A program made the position numbers and the translations under genes. 64,000 nt of DNA from DATDCY01 sp964513745 (lineage in GTDB: Bacteria; JAUVQV01; DATDCY01), in the NCBI GenBank assembly GCA_964513745.1, contig CAZEOK010000003.1:4377-68376 (forward strand), read 5' to 3'. Position 1 is the stretch's first letter. Each line of letters starts with the position of its first letter. The notes beneath the pieces were generated by a model. That model was not told the DNA's origin and made no database searches. It saw only the letters and a program-made list of their open reading frames with translations. Below, in pieces: positions 12,193 through 20,432 of the stretch.

Positions 12193-14616
12193 ATGAGCCA
12201 GTCGATGGGGTCGGGCAGCCATGCCAAGGGGGGCTCGCCGGCTGCTCCATCGCGCGCGGGCCGGTGGCTGAGCTTTGCCGAAAGATTCCAGGTCCAGCTC
12301 GTCGCCCTCGCCGTTTTCGCCATTACGCTCTCGTGTTTCAGCGGCAGGTTCACCGTCTACCGTGACAGCTATCTGATCTGCGCCCCCTCCAAGGACCTGA
12401 TCGGCCAGTCACTCAGGAGGGGCGAACTCCCCGTCTGGAATCCCCATCAATATCTTGGCCTGCCGTTCGCGGCCGACATCCTTGCCGGCTGTTTTTATCC
12501 CCTCAATCTGCTGTACGCCGTCCTCCCGTTCGCCAGCGCCGACCGGATCTTTCTTCTCCTGCACTTTCCCCTGGCGGCTCTCGGGGTACACCTGCTCCTG
12601 AGGGAACTGCGTCTTGGCGCTTGGGCCTCCCTGCTCGGCGGCGTGGTCTTTGCCTGTTGCGGCTATCTGGTCAACATGTCAGTCAGCCTTCCCTACCTCC
12701 TCGGGCCGGCGCTGGCCCCGTTCGCCCTCTGGGCCGCCTTGAAGCGGGGGCATTTCCTGGCCTGGGGGTTGCTCGGCGGGGCCGTTCTGTCTCTCCAGGT
12801 GCTTGCGGGCGAGCCCCAGAGCGCCGCCGTCACCGCCGTCCTGTCGCTGGTGATCATCCTCGTGAGCGCGCAGACCTCCCGGGAATTCGCCCGTGCTGCT
12901 CTCAAGGCCGGGACGACCCTGCTCGCCGCGCTCGGCATGTCGCTGATCCAGGTCCTGCCGACACTGGAGGTCCTGGGCAACAGCTTCAGGAAGGGCGGGC
13001 TCGGCTTCGAACAGGCATCCTTTTTCTCCTTCCACCCGGCGAGGTTGTGGGAGCTGTTCTGGCCTCATCCCTTCGGCACCCTCTTCCCGAAGACCACCTT
13101 CTGGGGGTTCTTCGCCGTGGAGCCCTCGCCGATGAACATCCGCCATCCCTGGTCCTTCCAGAACTATCTGGGGCTGGCCGTGCTCGCGCTGGCGATCTGC
13201 GGATTCTTCAGGGCAAGAAAAGGACTGCGGCTCGCTTTGGCAGCCGGTGCGATCTTCTTTCTCGCCTTGTCCCTGGGGCACCACACCCCGGTCTTCAAGT
13301 TCCTGCACTCCTGGGTGCCCTTCTTCGACATCTTCAGATATCCCTCAAAATACCTGGCCTACTTCATGCTTTTTCTCGCCCTGGCGGCCGCAGTCGGCAT
13401 GGAGCATCTGCTGCTCCGGCTGGAGGAGCGACCACGCCGCGCTCTGGCTTGGGCGCTGGGTCTCGTGATCGTCACGGCGGTCGTTTTCTCGGTCGCGCTT
13501 GGCTTCTCCTCCGAGGTGGTGGCGGGTCTGGGCGGTCTGCATCCCGGAACCCCACCCCATCGGGCAGCCCTTCAGGGGATTCTGCAGGGCGGGCTGCACC
13601 TGCTGGCGCTGAACACGATCCTCGCCGGCATTCTCCTGCTTGTCGCGCTCGGCACCTTCCCGCCCCGGTTCCTGACGCCGGCCCTGCTGCTCGTGCTGGC
13701 GGTCGACTGGTCTCTGGTGAATTTCCGCGGGGTGCCCGTGGCCGATGAAAGTTCCTCGACCGGCTCTCTGGCTGCCCGGGTCATCTCACCGGGAGGCCGG
13801 CCGCCGCTCGGGGCTTATCGCATCCACCGCGAGGATTTCGGTTTCCGCGATGCCGCTCCCGGCACCGGTTCCTATTTCGCGCGGCGGTACCGGTGGCAGC
13901 GCGACACGTTGCAAAGCAACCTGGGGGACCGGGAAGGATTCGAGAATCTCCTCGGCATCAACGAGTCCGTTCCCCAGGAAGGCTTGTCGCTTCTCGATAC
14001 GCCGACCGCCAGGACGCTGGAGGTGTTCAACGTCGGCTACCTGCTCTCCAGATCACAGCGCAGGCCGGTTGCCTCGGCCAGGAGCGAACTGCTGCTGGAT
14101 GACCTTCCCGACGATTTGAGCCTGCGGCGGCTCACGGGCGCCTTTCCAAGGGCTTACTGGGTGCCGGAGGCGGTGGCTGCGCCCGACACGAAAAAGGCCA
14201 TGGAGCTTTTCCCCGCCACCGATCTGACCCGTCGGGTCATTCTCACCACCGATGAGCCCCTGGCTGCCGACAGCACGGGCGGCGCGTTGTTGCCGGCCGC
14301 TATCAGCTCTTATGCGCCCGGCAGCGTGCTCATCGACGCCGAGGCGCCCGCTCCCGGGTGGCTGGTGCTGTCGGATCGCTTCTATCCGGGGTGGTTTGCG
14401 GAAATCGACGGGAAGCCCACGACCATCTACCAGGCCAATGTCCTGGTCCGAGCCGTCCGATTCCCGGGCGGGAGGCACAGGGTCCGATTCGATTACCATC
14501 CCCGCTCCCTGCGCATCGGCGGCTGGATCTCGGGCCTGAGTTGGCTGGTGGCCCTGGGAGTATGGTGCAAGGCGGCCGGGGCGTTTGCGCGACTGCGACA
14601 CCGGCCCGGCGGTTGA
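12193..14616 (+). CDS. YfhO family multi-spanning membrane protein, possible glycosyltransferase of the GT-C type
   Basis: 807 residues with about twelve hydrophobic segments between 35 and 520 (for example LALAAGAIFFLALSLGHHTP), then a soluble C-terminal part ending in one last membrane helix. The C-terminal APGWLVLSDRFYPGWFAEID and VRAVRFPGGRHRVRFDY segments are typical of YfhO proteins. An early GELPVWNPHQYLGLPF segment matches the GT-C-like first loop. In Bacillus YfhO is tied to lipoteichoic acid glycosylation. In Gram-negative bacteria the family usually lies in polysaccharide regions, as here. The start lacks a clear ribosome site. The substrate is unknown. Confidence 0.82.
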   Translation: MSQSMGSGSHAKGGSPAAPSRAGRWLSFAERFQVQLVALAVFAITLSCFSGRFTVYRDSYLICAPSKDLIGQSLRRGELPVWNPHQYLGLPFAADILAGCFYPLNLLYAVLPFASADRIFLLLHFPLAALGVHLLLRELRLGAWASLLGGVVFACCGYLVNMSVSLPYLLGPALAPFALWAALKRGHFLAWGLLGGAVLSLQVLAGEPQSAAVTAVLSLVIILVSAQTSREFARAALKAGTTLLAALGMSLIQVLPTLEVLGNSFRKGGLGFEQASFFSFHPARLWELFWPHPFGTLFPKTTFWGFFAVEPSPMNIRHPWSFQNYLGLAVLALAICGFFRARKGLRLALAAGAIFFLALSLGHHTPVFKFLHSWVPFFDIFRYPSKYLAYFMLFLALAAAVGMEHLLLRLEERPRRALAWALGLVIVTAVVFSVALGFSSEVVAGLGGLHPGTPPHRAALQGILQGGLHLLALNTILAGILLLVALGTFPPRFLTPALLLVLAVDWSLVNFRGVPVADESSSTGSLAARVISPGGRPPLGAYRIHREDFGFRDAAPGTGSYFARRYRWQRDTLQSNLGDREGFENLLGINESVPQEGLSLLDTPTARTLEVFNVGYLLSRSQRRPVASARSELLLDDLPDDLSLRRLTGAFPRAYWVPEAVAAPDTKKAMELFPATDLTRRVILTTDEPLAADSTGGALLPAAISSYAPGSVLIDAEAPAPGWLVLSDRFYPGWFAEIDGKPTTIYQANVLVRAVRFPGGRHRVRFDYHPRSLRIGGWISGLSWLVALGVWCKAAGAFARLRHRPGG

Positions 14617-14634
14617 GAACGGGGAAGCCGTGCC

Positions 14635-15762
14635 TCATCCCGCGGGGGGGGCCGTCGCAGCGAGGCGCTCGAGCATGTCGTCCAGCGTCGCCACGCACCC
14701 GCCCAGGTCGAAGCGCTGCCTCAGCGCGGCGCGCGAGACGCAGGGATCATCCACAACCGGGGTGCCGCGCACGACGAGGGCCCGCAGGCGCTCCGTCAAT
14801 TCCGCATCGCCACCGTAAAGGAACTCCTGGGGATACAACTCCGGGTAGGCCAGCCGCCCCGGCAGCAGAGGGCGCGCGCCACAGTACACGGCTTCCATGA
14901 CGGCGATACCGAAAAACTCCTGGATCGCGGTCGAGACGACGATGTCCGAGTCCCAGAGCAGCCGGATGTAGTCCTCCCGACTCGGCACGTGTCCGAAGGT
15001 CGCGATCCTGTCGCCGAGCAGCTTTATTGCCTCGAGGAACGGTTTAGGCCGGACCTGGAAGTTCTCGCCGGCGATATGGACGCGGAACGCCAAATCCTCG
15101 GCAGCCAATTTTGCGAGCGCCTGGAAGAAAATTTCCGGTTGCTTGTCGAATTCCCAGCGGTGGTTCCAGAGGATGGTGACCGGCCGCCCGGCGCGATCCG
15201 GTTCGTGCCGGTGGCGCTCCAACTCGGCGCAGTCGATTCCCGGGTAGACGACGGAGCACTTCGGCCGCAGCCCGTCGGCGAGACCAACCGGCCGGTGGTC
15301 CGGCATCGGCTTGAGGAATTCGGCGATGCCGCCGAGAAATTCCTCCTGGTGGAAGCGCGAGTTGAACACGAGCCGGTCGGCGGCGAGGGCTGTCGAAATG
15401 TTTGTGAAGCCGAAGTGGACGTCTTTCGTTTCGCCGGGGGCGACCGGGTAGGCCAGTTGACTCTCGTGGAGATAGACGACTTTCGGGATGCGCGCCAGCT
15501 GCGGCAGGGCACCGACCAGCTCCGCGAGACTGAGCATGCCGCTGCTCAGCAGCGCGTCGAACTGCCCGAGCCGCGCGCGGACCTTCTCGAGCAGCGAGAG
15601 GTGCGCGCCGCGCATCCGCCACTTCCAGAAGCTGCCCGGCAGGGTCAGAGTCTCCACGCGGTGGCGCGATTGCGCCGCGAGCCTCTCCGCGAAGAGACGG
15701 TGAGAACCGCCGTGGAACGGCTCGAGGAACAGGACGCGCACGTGCCGGCTCCGCTCGGGCAT
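14635..15762 (-). CDS. DUF3524 glycosyltransferase, bacterial relative of tRNA-queuosine alpha-mannosyltransferase
   Basis: 375 residues. The N-terminal part (VRVLFLEPFHGGSHRLFAE) and the VVYLHESQLAYPV, DVHFGFTNI and VFNSRFHQEEFL segments are the DUF3524 domain found in animal GTDC1/QTMAN. That enzyme adds mannose to queuosine in tRNA-Asp. The second half is a GT4-like donor domain with WNHRWEFDKQPEIFFQAL and the acidic donor site AIQEFFGIAVMEAVYCGARP. A cytoplasmic role in tRNA modification is therefore more likely than glycan synthesis, despite the neighbourhood. Queuosine synthesis genes are not in the window. A TACAAT hexamer six bases before the ATG suggests a leaderless transcript. Confidence 0.82.
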   Translation of the reverse strand: MPERSRHVRVLFLEPFHGGSHRLFAERLAAQSRHRVETLTLPGSFWKWRMRGAHLSLLEKVRARLGQFDALLSSGMLSLAELVGALPQLARIPKVVYLHESQLAYPVAPGETKDVHFGFTNISTALAADRLVFNSRFHQEEFLGGIAEFLKPMPDHRPVGLADGLRPKCSVVYPGIDCAELERHRHEPDRAGRPVTILWNHRWEFDKQPEIFFQALAKLAAEDLAFRVHIAGENFQVRPKPFLEAIKLLGDRIATFGHVPSREDYIRLLWDSDIVVSTAIQEFFGIAVMEAVYCGARPLLPGRLAYPELYPQEFLYGGDAELTERLRALVVRGTPVVDDPCVSRAALRQRFDLGGCVATLDDMLERLAATAPPAG

Positions 15763-15768
15763 TGCGGG

Positions 15769-15774
15769 ATTGTA
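15769..15774 (-). promoter_or_regulatory. Putative -10 element of the DUF3524 gene
   Basis: TACAAT followed by six bases (CCCGCA) and the ATG at 15762, with no ribosome site. This is the cleanest example of the TANNNT-N6-ATG pattern. Confidence 0.5.
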
Positions 15775-15811
15775 GCAGGGCGGGTGGCGTTCAATCCGGG
15801 GGGCGTTGGGG

Positions 15812-15817
15812 TATCAT
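15812..15817 (+). promoter_or_regulatory. Putative -10 element of the DUF255 gene
   Basis: TATCAT ends eight bases before the ATG at 15826, again with no ribosome site. It stands back to back with the minus-strand TACAAT, so a 63-base gap may serve both genes. Confidence 0.4.
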
Positions 15818-15825
15818 GTCGGGCC

Positions 15826-17649
15826 ATGGCCGTGCAGAACCGCCTCGCCCGCGAGAAGAGCCCGTACCTGCTCTCGCACGCCCGCAATCCGGTCGACTGG
15901 TACCCCTGGGGCGAGGAGGCCTTTGCCGCGGCGCGCGAGCGCGACGTGCCGCTGTTCGTCTCGATCGGCTATTCCGCGTGCCACTGGTGCCATGTCATGG
16001 AACGCGAGTGCTTCGAGGATGCCGCTGTGGCCCGCCTGATGAACGAGCACCTCGTCGCGGTGAAGGTCGACCGCGAGGAGCTTCCGGCCGTGGATCACCT
16101 CTTCATGGCCTACTGCCAGGGCATGACCGGCAGCGGCGGCTGGCCGTTGACGGTGGTGCTGACCCCGGACGGCAAGCCCTTCTTCGCCGGCACCTATTTC
16201 CCGAAGGAGTCGGGGTTCGGGCGACCGGGGATGCTCGAGCTGGCGCCGCTGCTCGGCCGCCTCTGGCGTGACCAGCGCGAGCAGGTGCTGCGCACGGCGC
16301 AGGAGCTGGAGAGAGCGCTCGCGACGCAGGTGCGGCCGGCGGCCGCCTCGCTGCCGGGGCGCGAGGTCGCCGACGAGGTCCAGGGCGAACTCGTGCGCCT
16401 CTACGACCCGCGTTGGGGCGGTTTCGGCAACGCGCCGAAGTTCCCGACCGTGCCGTGGCTGTTCTTCCTGCTGCGGTATTCCGAGAAGCACGGGGGAGAC
16501 GGGCGCGCCCGCGTCATGGTTGAGGAGACCCTGCGCGCGCTGCGTCTCGGCGGGATCTTCGACCAGCTCGGCTACGGTTTCCATCGCTACTCGACTGACG
16601 CGGGCTGGCTCCTGCCGCACTTCGAGAAGATGCTCTCCGATCAGGCGCTGCTCGCGCTGGCGTACACGGAGGCGTTCCGACTCTGGGGGGACGCCGCGTT
16701 CCGGCGCGCGACGGAGGAGATCCTCGCATACGTGCTGCGCGACCTGCGGGCTCCGGAGGGCGGGTTTGCCGCGGCGGAAGACGCCGACAGCGAAGGCGAG
16801 GAAGGGCGGTTCTACCTCTGGAGCCTCGACGAGGTGACCGCGCTGCTCGGACCGGCGGCAGCCGAGGAGTTCGCGGCGGCGTTCCACATGGAGGCGAACG
16901 GCAATTTCACCAGCGAGGTCGGCGAGCGGTCCGACCGCAACATCCTGCACCGGCTCTCACCGCTGGCGATTGCCGCGAGCGATTTCACGCTGCACGCCGG
17001 GGGGCTGCCGCCGTCTCTGGAGTCCGCGCGGGCAGCGCTTCTCGCCGCGCGGGACAAACGCGTCCGTCCCCACCGCGACGACAAGGTGCTCGCCGACTGG
17101 AACGGGCTGATGGTCGCGGCGCTGGCGAAGGCCGCCGCCGTGTTCGGTGAAGCGCGCTATGCGCAGGAGGCCGTCCGCGCGGCGGAATTCGTCCTGACGA
17201 AGCTGCGCGACGCGGAGGGCAACCTGCTCCACCGGTACCGCGACGGCGAAGCCGCGTTCCCGGCGGTTGTCGACGACTACGCGGACCTCGCCTGGGGCTG
17301 CCTCGAGCTGTACGGCGCGACCGGCAAGCCGCGCTGGCTTGACGAGGCGCGGTGGCTCGCCGAGGCGATGGAGGTCCGCTTCGGCGACGGCGCCGGAGGA
17401 CTCTATTTCTCCGCGCCGGATCCGCTGCTGTCGCTGAGGCAGATGATCGCGACGGACGCCGCGGTGCCGGCGGGCGCCGCGGTGGCCGCCGAGGTGCTCA
17501 TCCGTCTCGGCAGCGTGACGGGAGAAGCGCGGTTCACGGAGCAGGCCCGCGAGCTGATCCGCTCGCTCGGCGGCGACCTCGAACGCGCCCCGCTCGGGTG
17601 CGCCCACCTGCTGTCGGCGGCGCTGCTGCTCGAGGAGGAACCGGCGTGA
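15826..17649 (+). CDS. DUF255 thioredoxin-like domain protein (YyaL/SPATA20 family)
   Basis: 607 residues. The start, NRLAREKSPYLLSHARNPVD, is the signature of this family. It leads into a thioredoxin-like domain with the active-site-like GYSACHWCHVMERECFED near 50-68 and GSGGWPLTVVLTPDG. The rest is an alpha/alpha toroid of glycosidase-like repeats (GFGNAPKFPTVPWLFFLLRY, GFHRYSTDAGWLLPHFEKML). The biochemical role is unknown. The fold suggests a redox or N-acyl-glucosamine-epimerase-like function in the cytoplasm. The length is a little short of the family norm of about 650-700. Confidence 0.92.
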   Translation: MAVQNRLAREKSPYLLSHARNPVDWYPWGEEAFAAARERDVPLFVSIGYSACHWCHVMERECFEDAAVARLMNEHLVAVKVDREELPAVDHLFMAYCQGMTGSGGWPLTVVLTPDGKPFFAGTYFPKESGFGRPGMLELAPLLGRLWRDQREQVLRTAQELERALATQVRPAAASLPGREVADEVQGELVRLYDPRWGGFGNAPKFPTVPWLFFLLRYSEKHGGDGRARVMVEETLRALRLGGIFDQLGYGFHRYSTDAGWLLPHFEKMLSDQALLALAYTEAFRLWGDAAFRRATEEILAYVLRDLRAPEGGFAAAEDADSEGEEGRFYLWSLDEVTALLGPAAAEEFAAAFHMEANGNFTSEVGERSDRNILHRLSPLAIAASDFTLHAGGLPPSLESARAALLAARDKRVRPHRDDKVLADWNGLMVAALAKAAAVFGEARYAQEAVRAAEFVLTKLRDAEGNLLHRYRDGEAAFPAVVDDYADLAWGCLELYGATGKPRWLDEARWLAEAMEVRFGDGAGGLYFSAPDPLLSLRQMIATDAAVPAGAAVAAEVLIRLGSVTGEARFTEQARELIRSLGGDLERAPLGCAHLLSAALLLEEEPA

Positions 17650-17750
17650 CCAGGAGAATCAAGAACGTGCACGTCTTGGCACACGAACGGCGGCGGGGTG
17701 ACGCGGAGGGGAGGTCCGCAGCGTCAGGACCCCGACGATCGGCATCGGCA

Positions 17751-18482
17751 ATGATGATCCAGATCAGCGCACTGACCGTCCTGGCGCTCGCAGCGATCGG
17801 CTCTCTGGGGCCGGCGACGCTGTGCGCCGCCGAAGGCGACATTCTCTTCCGCGAGGAGTTCACGAGCCTCGAGGCCTGGCGTCCGTTGACCTTCCCGAAG
17901 ATCGAGCGGCACTCGACGTACGCCGTCGCCACGAACGACGAGAAGTCCGAGTTCTGGCTCAGGGCCGAGAGTGACCGTTCGGCGTCCGGGATCGTCTGGA
18001 AGAAGCAGTACGACGTCTACGCGTACCCGCGGCTGCGTTGGCGCTGGCGCATCGAGAACACCTACGTCAAGGGCGATGCGACGAAGAAATCCGGCGACGA
18101 CTATCCGATACGGCTCTACGTCATGTTCCAGTACGATCCGGCGACCGCCCCGGCCGGCAAGCGTTTCAAGTACGGTTTCGCCAAGGCCGCCTACGGGGAG
18201 TACCCGCCCGACAGCGGGCTGAACTACGTCTGGGAGAGCCGCGAACCCCCGGCCGAGTTCATCGTCAGTCCCTACACCGATTCGATGATGATGTTCCTCA
18301 AGGAGAAGGGCGCGGCGAAGGTCGGCCAGTGGGTCGAGGAGGAGGCCGACGTCCTCGCCGACTACCGCAGGGCCTTCGGCAGGGACCCGCCGCGCCGCGC
18401 GAGCCTGGCCGTGATGAGCGACTCGGACAACACCGGCGAGAAGGGTCTCTCCTTCATCGACTGGGTCGAGATCGCCCGCTAG
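17751..18482 (+). CDS. Exported DUF3047 protein
   Basis: 243 residues with a cleavable signal peptide (first ~26, ending LCAA). The mature part has the DUF3047 pattern: LFREEFTSLEAWRPLTFPKI, then SASGIVWKKQYDVYAYPRLR, LRWRWRIENTYVKGDATKKS, DDYPIRLYVMFQYDP, LNYVWES, and the closing SDSDNTGEKGLSFIDWVEI. The last segment resembles the sugar-binding edge of jelly-roll domains. The family is periplasmic and of unknown function, frequent in Deltaproteobacteria and related phyla. Two consecutive ATGs at 17751 and 17754 are equally good starts. No ribosome site is obvious. It lies about 100 bases after the DUF255 gene on the same strand. Confidence 0.85.
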   Translation: MMIQISALTVLALAAIGSLGPATLCAAEGDILFREEFTSLEAWRPLTFPKIERHSTYAVATNDEKSEFWLRAESDRSASGIVWKKQYDVYAYPRLRWRWRIENTYVKGDATKKSGDDYPIRLYVMFQYDPATAPAGKRFKYGFAKAAYGEYPPDSGLNYVWESREPPAEFIVSPYTDSMMMFLKEKGAAKVGQWVEEEADVLADYRRAFGRDPPRRASLAVMSDSDNTGEKGLSFIDWVEIAR

Positions 18483-18498
18483 CCGGCGGCCTGCGCCA

Positions 18499-19512
18499 TC
18501 ACGGCGCCAGGGCGGCATCTGGGCGCGGCAACCGGTAGTCCCAATAATCGGGCCTTAGGACCCACGCGAGGAGGGCCGGGTCTCGTCGGACTTCCCGCCG
18601 GTGGAAGAGGTGTCCGGCGAGACGCGCCCGCTCCAGGCGCGCGAGCAGTCGGCCGCGTCTGGAGCCCACGGATCGCCACAGGCGGCGCAGGCCCCGTCCC
18701 GCCTCTTTCCAGTCCGAGCCGGCGGGGATCCTCCCGGTCGCCCTGATCTCGGCGTAGGAGTTGCATACCCCCTGGTAGAAGTACCGTTCCTCGAACGCGG
18801 CGACCGTGAGTCGTGCCGCCGGGATCCGGTGATGAAGAAGCGCACCGGGGGCGTAGAAGGCCTTGTGTCCCCGGGCCTTCGCCTTGCGGGCCAGACCCGT
18901 CTCGCCGTCCCCCTGGTAGCGCTGCAGGTGCTTCGGCATGCAGTCGGGATGAAAGCCGCCGAGCGCGGTGAGCGTCTCTTTGCGAATCGCGAAATTCAAG
19001 CCCCAGACCCACGACGGGTCGATCTCCCGCGCACGGCTGCCGAGGTCGAGGAGGCTCAAATCACCGCAGAGCGTCTGCGCGCCGTCGCGCGACCAGAGCC
19101 ACTCGAGCCACGGGGGCGGCGGGATCTCGTAGCGCGGCAGGCTCGGCCCGCCGACGAGATGCACCGCGGGGTCCTCGAAGGCGTCGACGATCGCGCGCAG
19201 CCATGCGGGATCCAACTCGACGTCGTCGTCGATGAAGGACAGCAACTCCCCCCGTGCCTCCCGTGCCCCGCAGTGGCGCCCGGCGAGCAGACCCGGCACC
19301 GGTTCCTCGATGATGCGGGTGGCCAGATCGGGATGGGACCGGACAAGCGCCTCGGCGACCAGCCGGGTCTCGTCTGTGGAACCGTTGTCTATGACGAGCA
19401 CCTCGAACCGTTCACGGGGAAAGTCAAGTAACGCAAGTGACGCAAGGGCCCGCCCGAGGGCCTCGGCGCGGTTGCGCGTGGGGACGATGACCGAGACGAC
19501 GGGTGCGCTCAT
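18499..19512 (-). CDS. Family 2 glycosyltransferase
   Basis: 337 residues beginning MSAPVVSVIVPTRNRAEALG, the standard GT-A nucleotide-sugar site. The DNGSTDET motif follows near residue 50 and the metal-binding DDD-type motif LLSFIDDDVELDP near 95. The acceptor half has WVWGLNFAIRKETLTALGGF and the GDGETGLARKAKARG segment. It likely adds one sugar to a lipid-linked or surface glycan on the cytoplasmic side of the membrane. Its ATG overlaps the stop of the upstream methyltransferase by four bases, so the two are co-translated. Donor and acceptor are unknown. Confidence 0.9.
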   Translation of the reverse strand: MSAPVVSVIVPTRNRAEALGRALASLALLDFPRERFEVLVIDNGSTDETRLVAEALVRSHPDLATRIIEEPVPGLLAGRHCGAREARGELLSFIDDDVELDPAWLRAIVDAFEDPAVHLVGGPSLPRYEIPPPPWLEWLWSRDGAQTLCGDLSLLDLGSRAREIDPSWVWGLNFAIRKETLTALGGFHPDCMPKHLQRYQGDGETGLARKAKARGHKAFYAPGALLHHRIPAARLTVAAFEERYFYQGVCNSYAEIRATGRIPAGSDWKEAGRGLRRLWRSVGSRRGRLLARLERARLAGHLFHRREVRRDPALLAWVLRPDYWDYRLPRPDAALAP

Positions 19513-20177
19513 CGGACGCGGTAGACCTGCAGGTTGGGCAGTCTGGTGACCAGGTCGGCCCGTCCGGCGACGGATTCCCTGACCACCCGCTGGACGCCCT
19601 CGGCCCACTCGGTGTCGTGGAAGGCGACGAGCGATCCCGGGCGCAGCAGCGTGGAGTAGAGCTCCCAGTCGCGCGCGACCGCCTCGTGGTTGTGGTCGCC
19701 GTCGATGAAGAGGAAATCGCAGCAGGGCGCCGCCGCGCGCACCCGGGGGAAGGCTTCGTGGCTCCATGCCCGGAACTCGACGATCCTGTCCCGGTACGGC
19801 GCCGTGTTCTCGCGAAACTCGGCGTGCGTGTCGCGCGGCTGGGCGTCGGTGTCGGTGGGGACGTAGGCCATGGCGTCGTTGCCCCAGGTGTCGATGCACA
19901 GGATGCGCGAGCGCGCCGACACGGCGTGCGCGATGAAGCAGGTGCTGGCGCCGAGGTAGGAGCCGATCTCGATGCAGACCGCCGCCGCGGGCAGTCGGCG
20001 CAGGGTTCTGTGGAGGAGGCATTTTTCTGCGACGCTCAGGTGCGTGAAGATTCTGTTCTCCCGGTGCAGGCGGTGCGCCGCGATATAGAGCGGGCAGAGC
20101 AGGTCGCGTGTTCTGAACCAGAGACCCTCACGCACCCGCCGGAGGCCGATGTTTCGGAGGAGGTGGGGCGTGCTCAT
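19509..20177 (-). CDS. Class I SAM-dependent methyltransferase (Methyltransf_24 type)
   Basis: 222 residues. Motif I is CIEIGSYLGASTCFIAHAV near 68, and the acidic FLFIDGDHNHEAVARDWELY near 155 matches the O-methyltransferase-like family often found in glycan clusters. AFHDTEW closes the core. It probably methylates a sugar hydroxyl or a glycan end. Genes on both sides overlap it by four bases (ATGA), consistent with one transcript that runs leftward into the glycosyltransferase. Confidence 0.85.
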   Translation of the reverse strand: MSTPHLLRNIGLRRVREGLWFRTRDLLCPLYIAAHRLHRENRIFTHLSVAEKCLLHRTLRRLPAAAVCIEIGSYLGASTCFIAHAVSARSRILCIDTWGNDAMAYVPTDTDAQPRDTHAEFRENTAPYRDRIVEFRAWSHEAFPRVRAAAPCCDFLFIDGDHNHEAVARDWELYSTLLRPGSLVAFHDTEWAEGVQRVVRESVAGRADLVTRLPNLQVYRVR

Positions 20178-20284
20178 GGGACCCGATGAAACCGCAGGCG
20201 CGGCAGCCCGGCGCGAGTGTCCCGGGGCGGAGCTTCCGAGACCTGTTCGGCGGAGGCCCTGGTGTCATCGTCCCTTGTCTTCAT
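20174..20284 (-). CDS. Possible 36-residue coupling peptide before the methyltransferase
   Basis: This short frame starts MKTRDDDTRASAEQ after a good GGGAAGG ribosome site, and its TGA overlaps the methyltransferase ATG. The peptide is charged, has no membrane segment and resembles no family I know. It could be a leader that couples translation, or the tail of a decayed gene. Confidence 0.35.
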   Translation of the reverse strand: MKTRDDDTRASAEQVSEAPPRDTRAGLPRLRFHRVP

Positions 20285-20362
20285 GGGCCTTCCCGCCTCC
20301 CCTCTCGCGGCAATGAGACGGATGATACCATGCGTCCTCGCCGGTTTCCGCGGCCCGCGCGG

Positions 20363-20391
20363 TTGACAAAGCGTTCGACACGCGAATAAAT
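20363..20391 (+). promoter_or_regulatory. Putative sigma-70 promoter of the PseG-like gene
   Basis: A consensus TTGACA at 20363-20368 is followed after 17 bases by ATAAAT (20386-20391), or after 18 by TAAATG. The region is AT-rich against a GC-rich background. It lies about 40 bases before the GTG at 20433. Confidence 0.5.
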
Positions 20392-20432
20392 GTACGCTGG
20401 ACGCAGCGGGAGGGGAACGAGAGGGTGGGGAC

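Noticed and set aside
14989..15825. Upstream extension of the DUF255 gene by 279 codons
   Set aside because: The extension lies entirely over the DUF3524 gene on the other strand, and family homology starts exactly at the ATG at 15826.
17688..17710. Possible sigma-54 promoter (TTGGCAC) upstream of the DUF3047 gene
   Set aside because: The -24 part matches, but the -12 TTGC element is absent at the needed distance.
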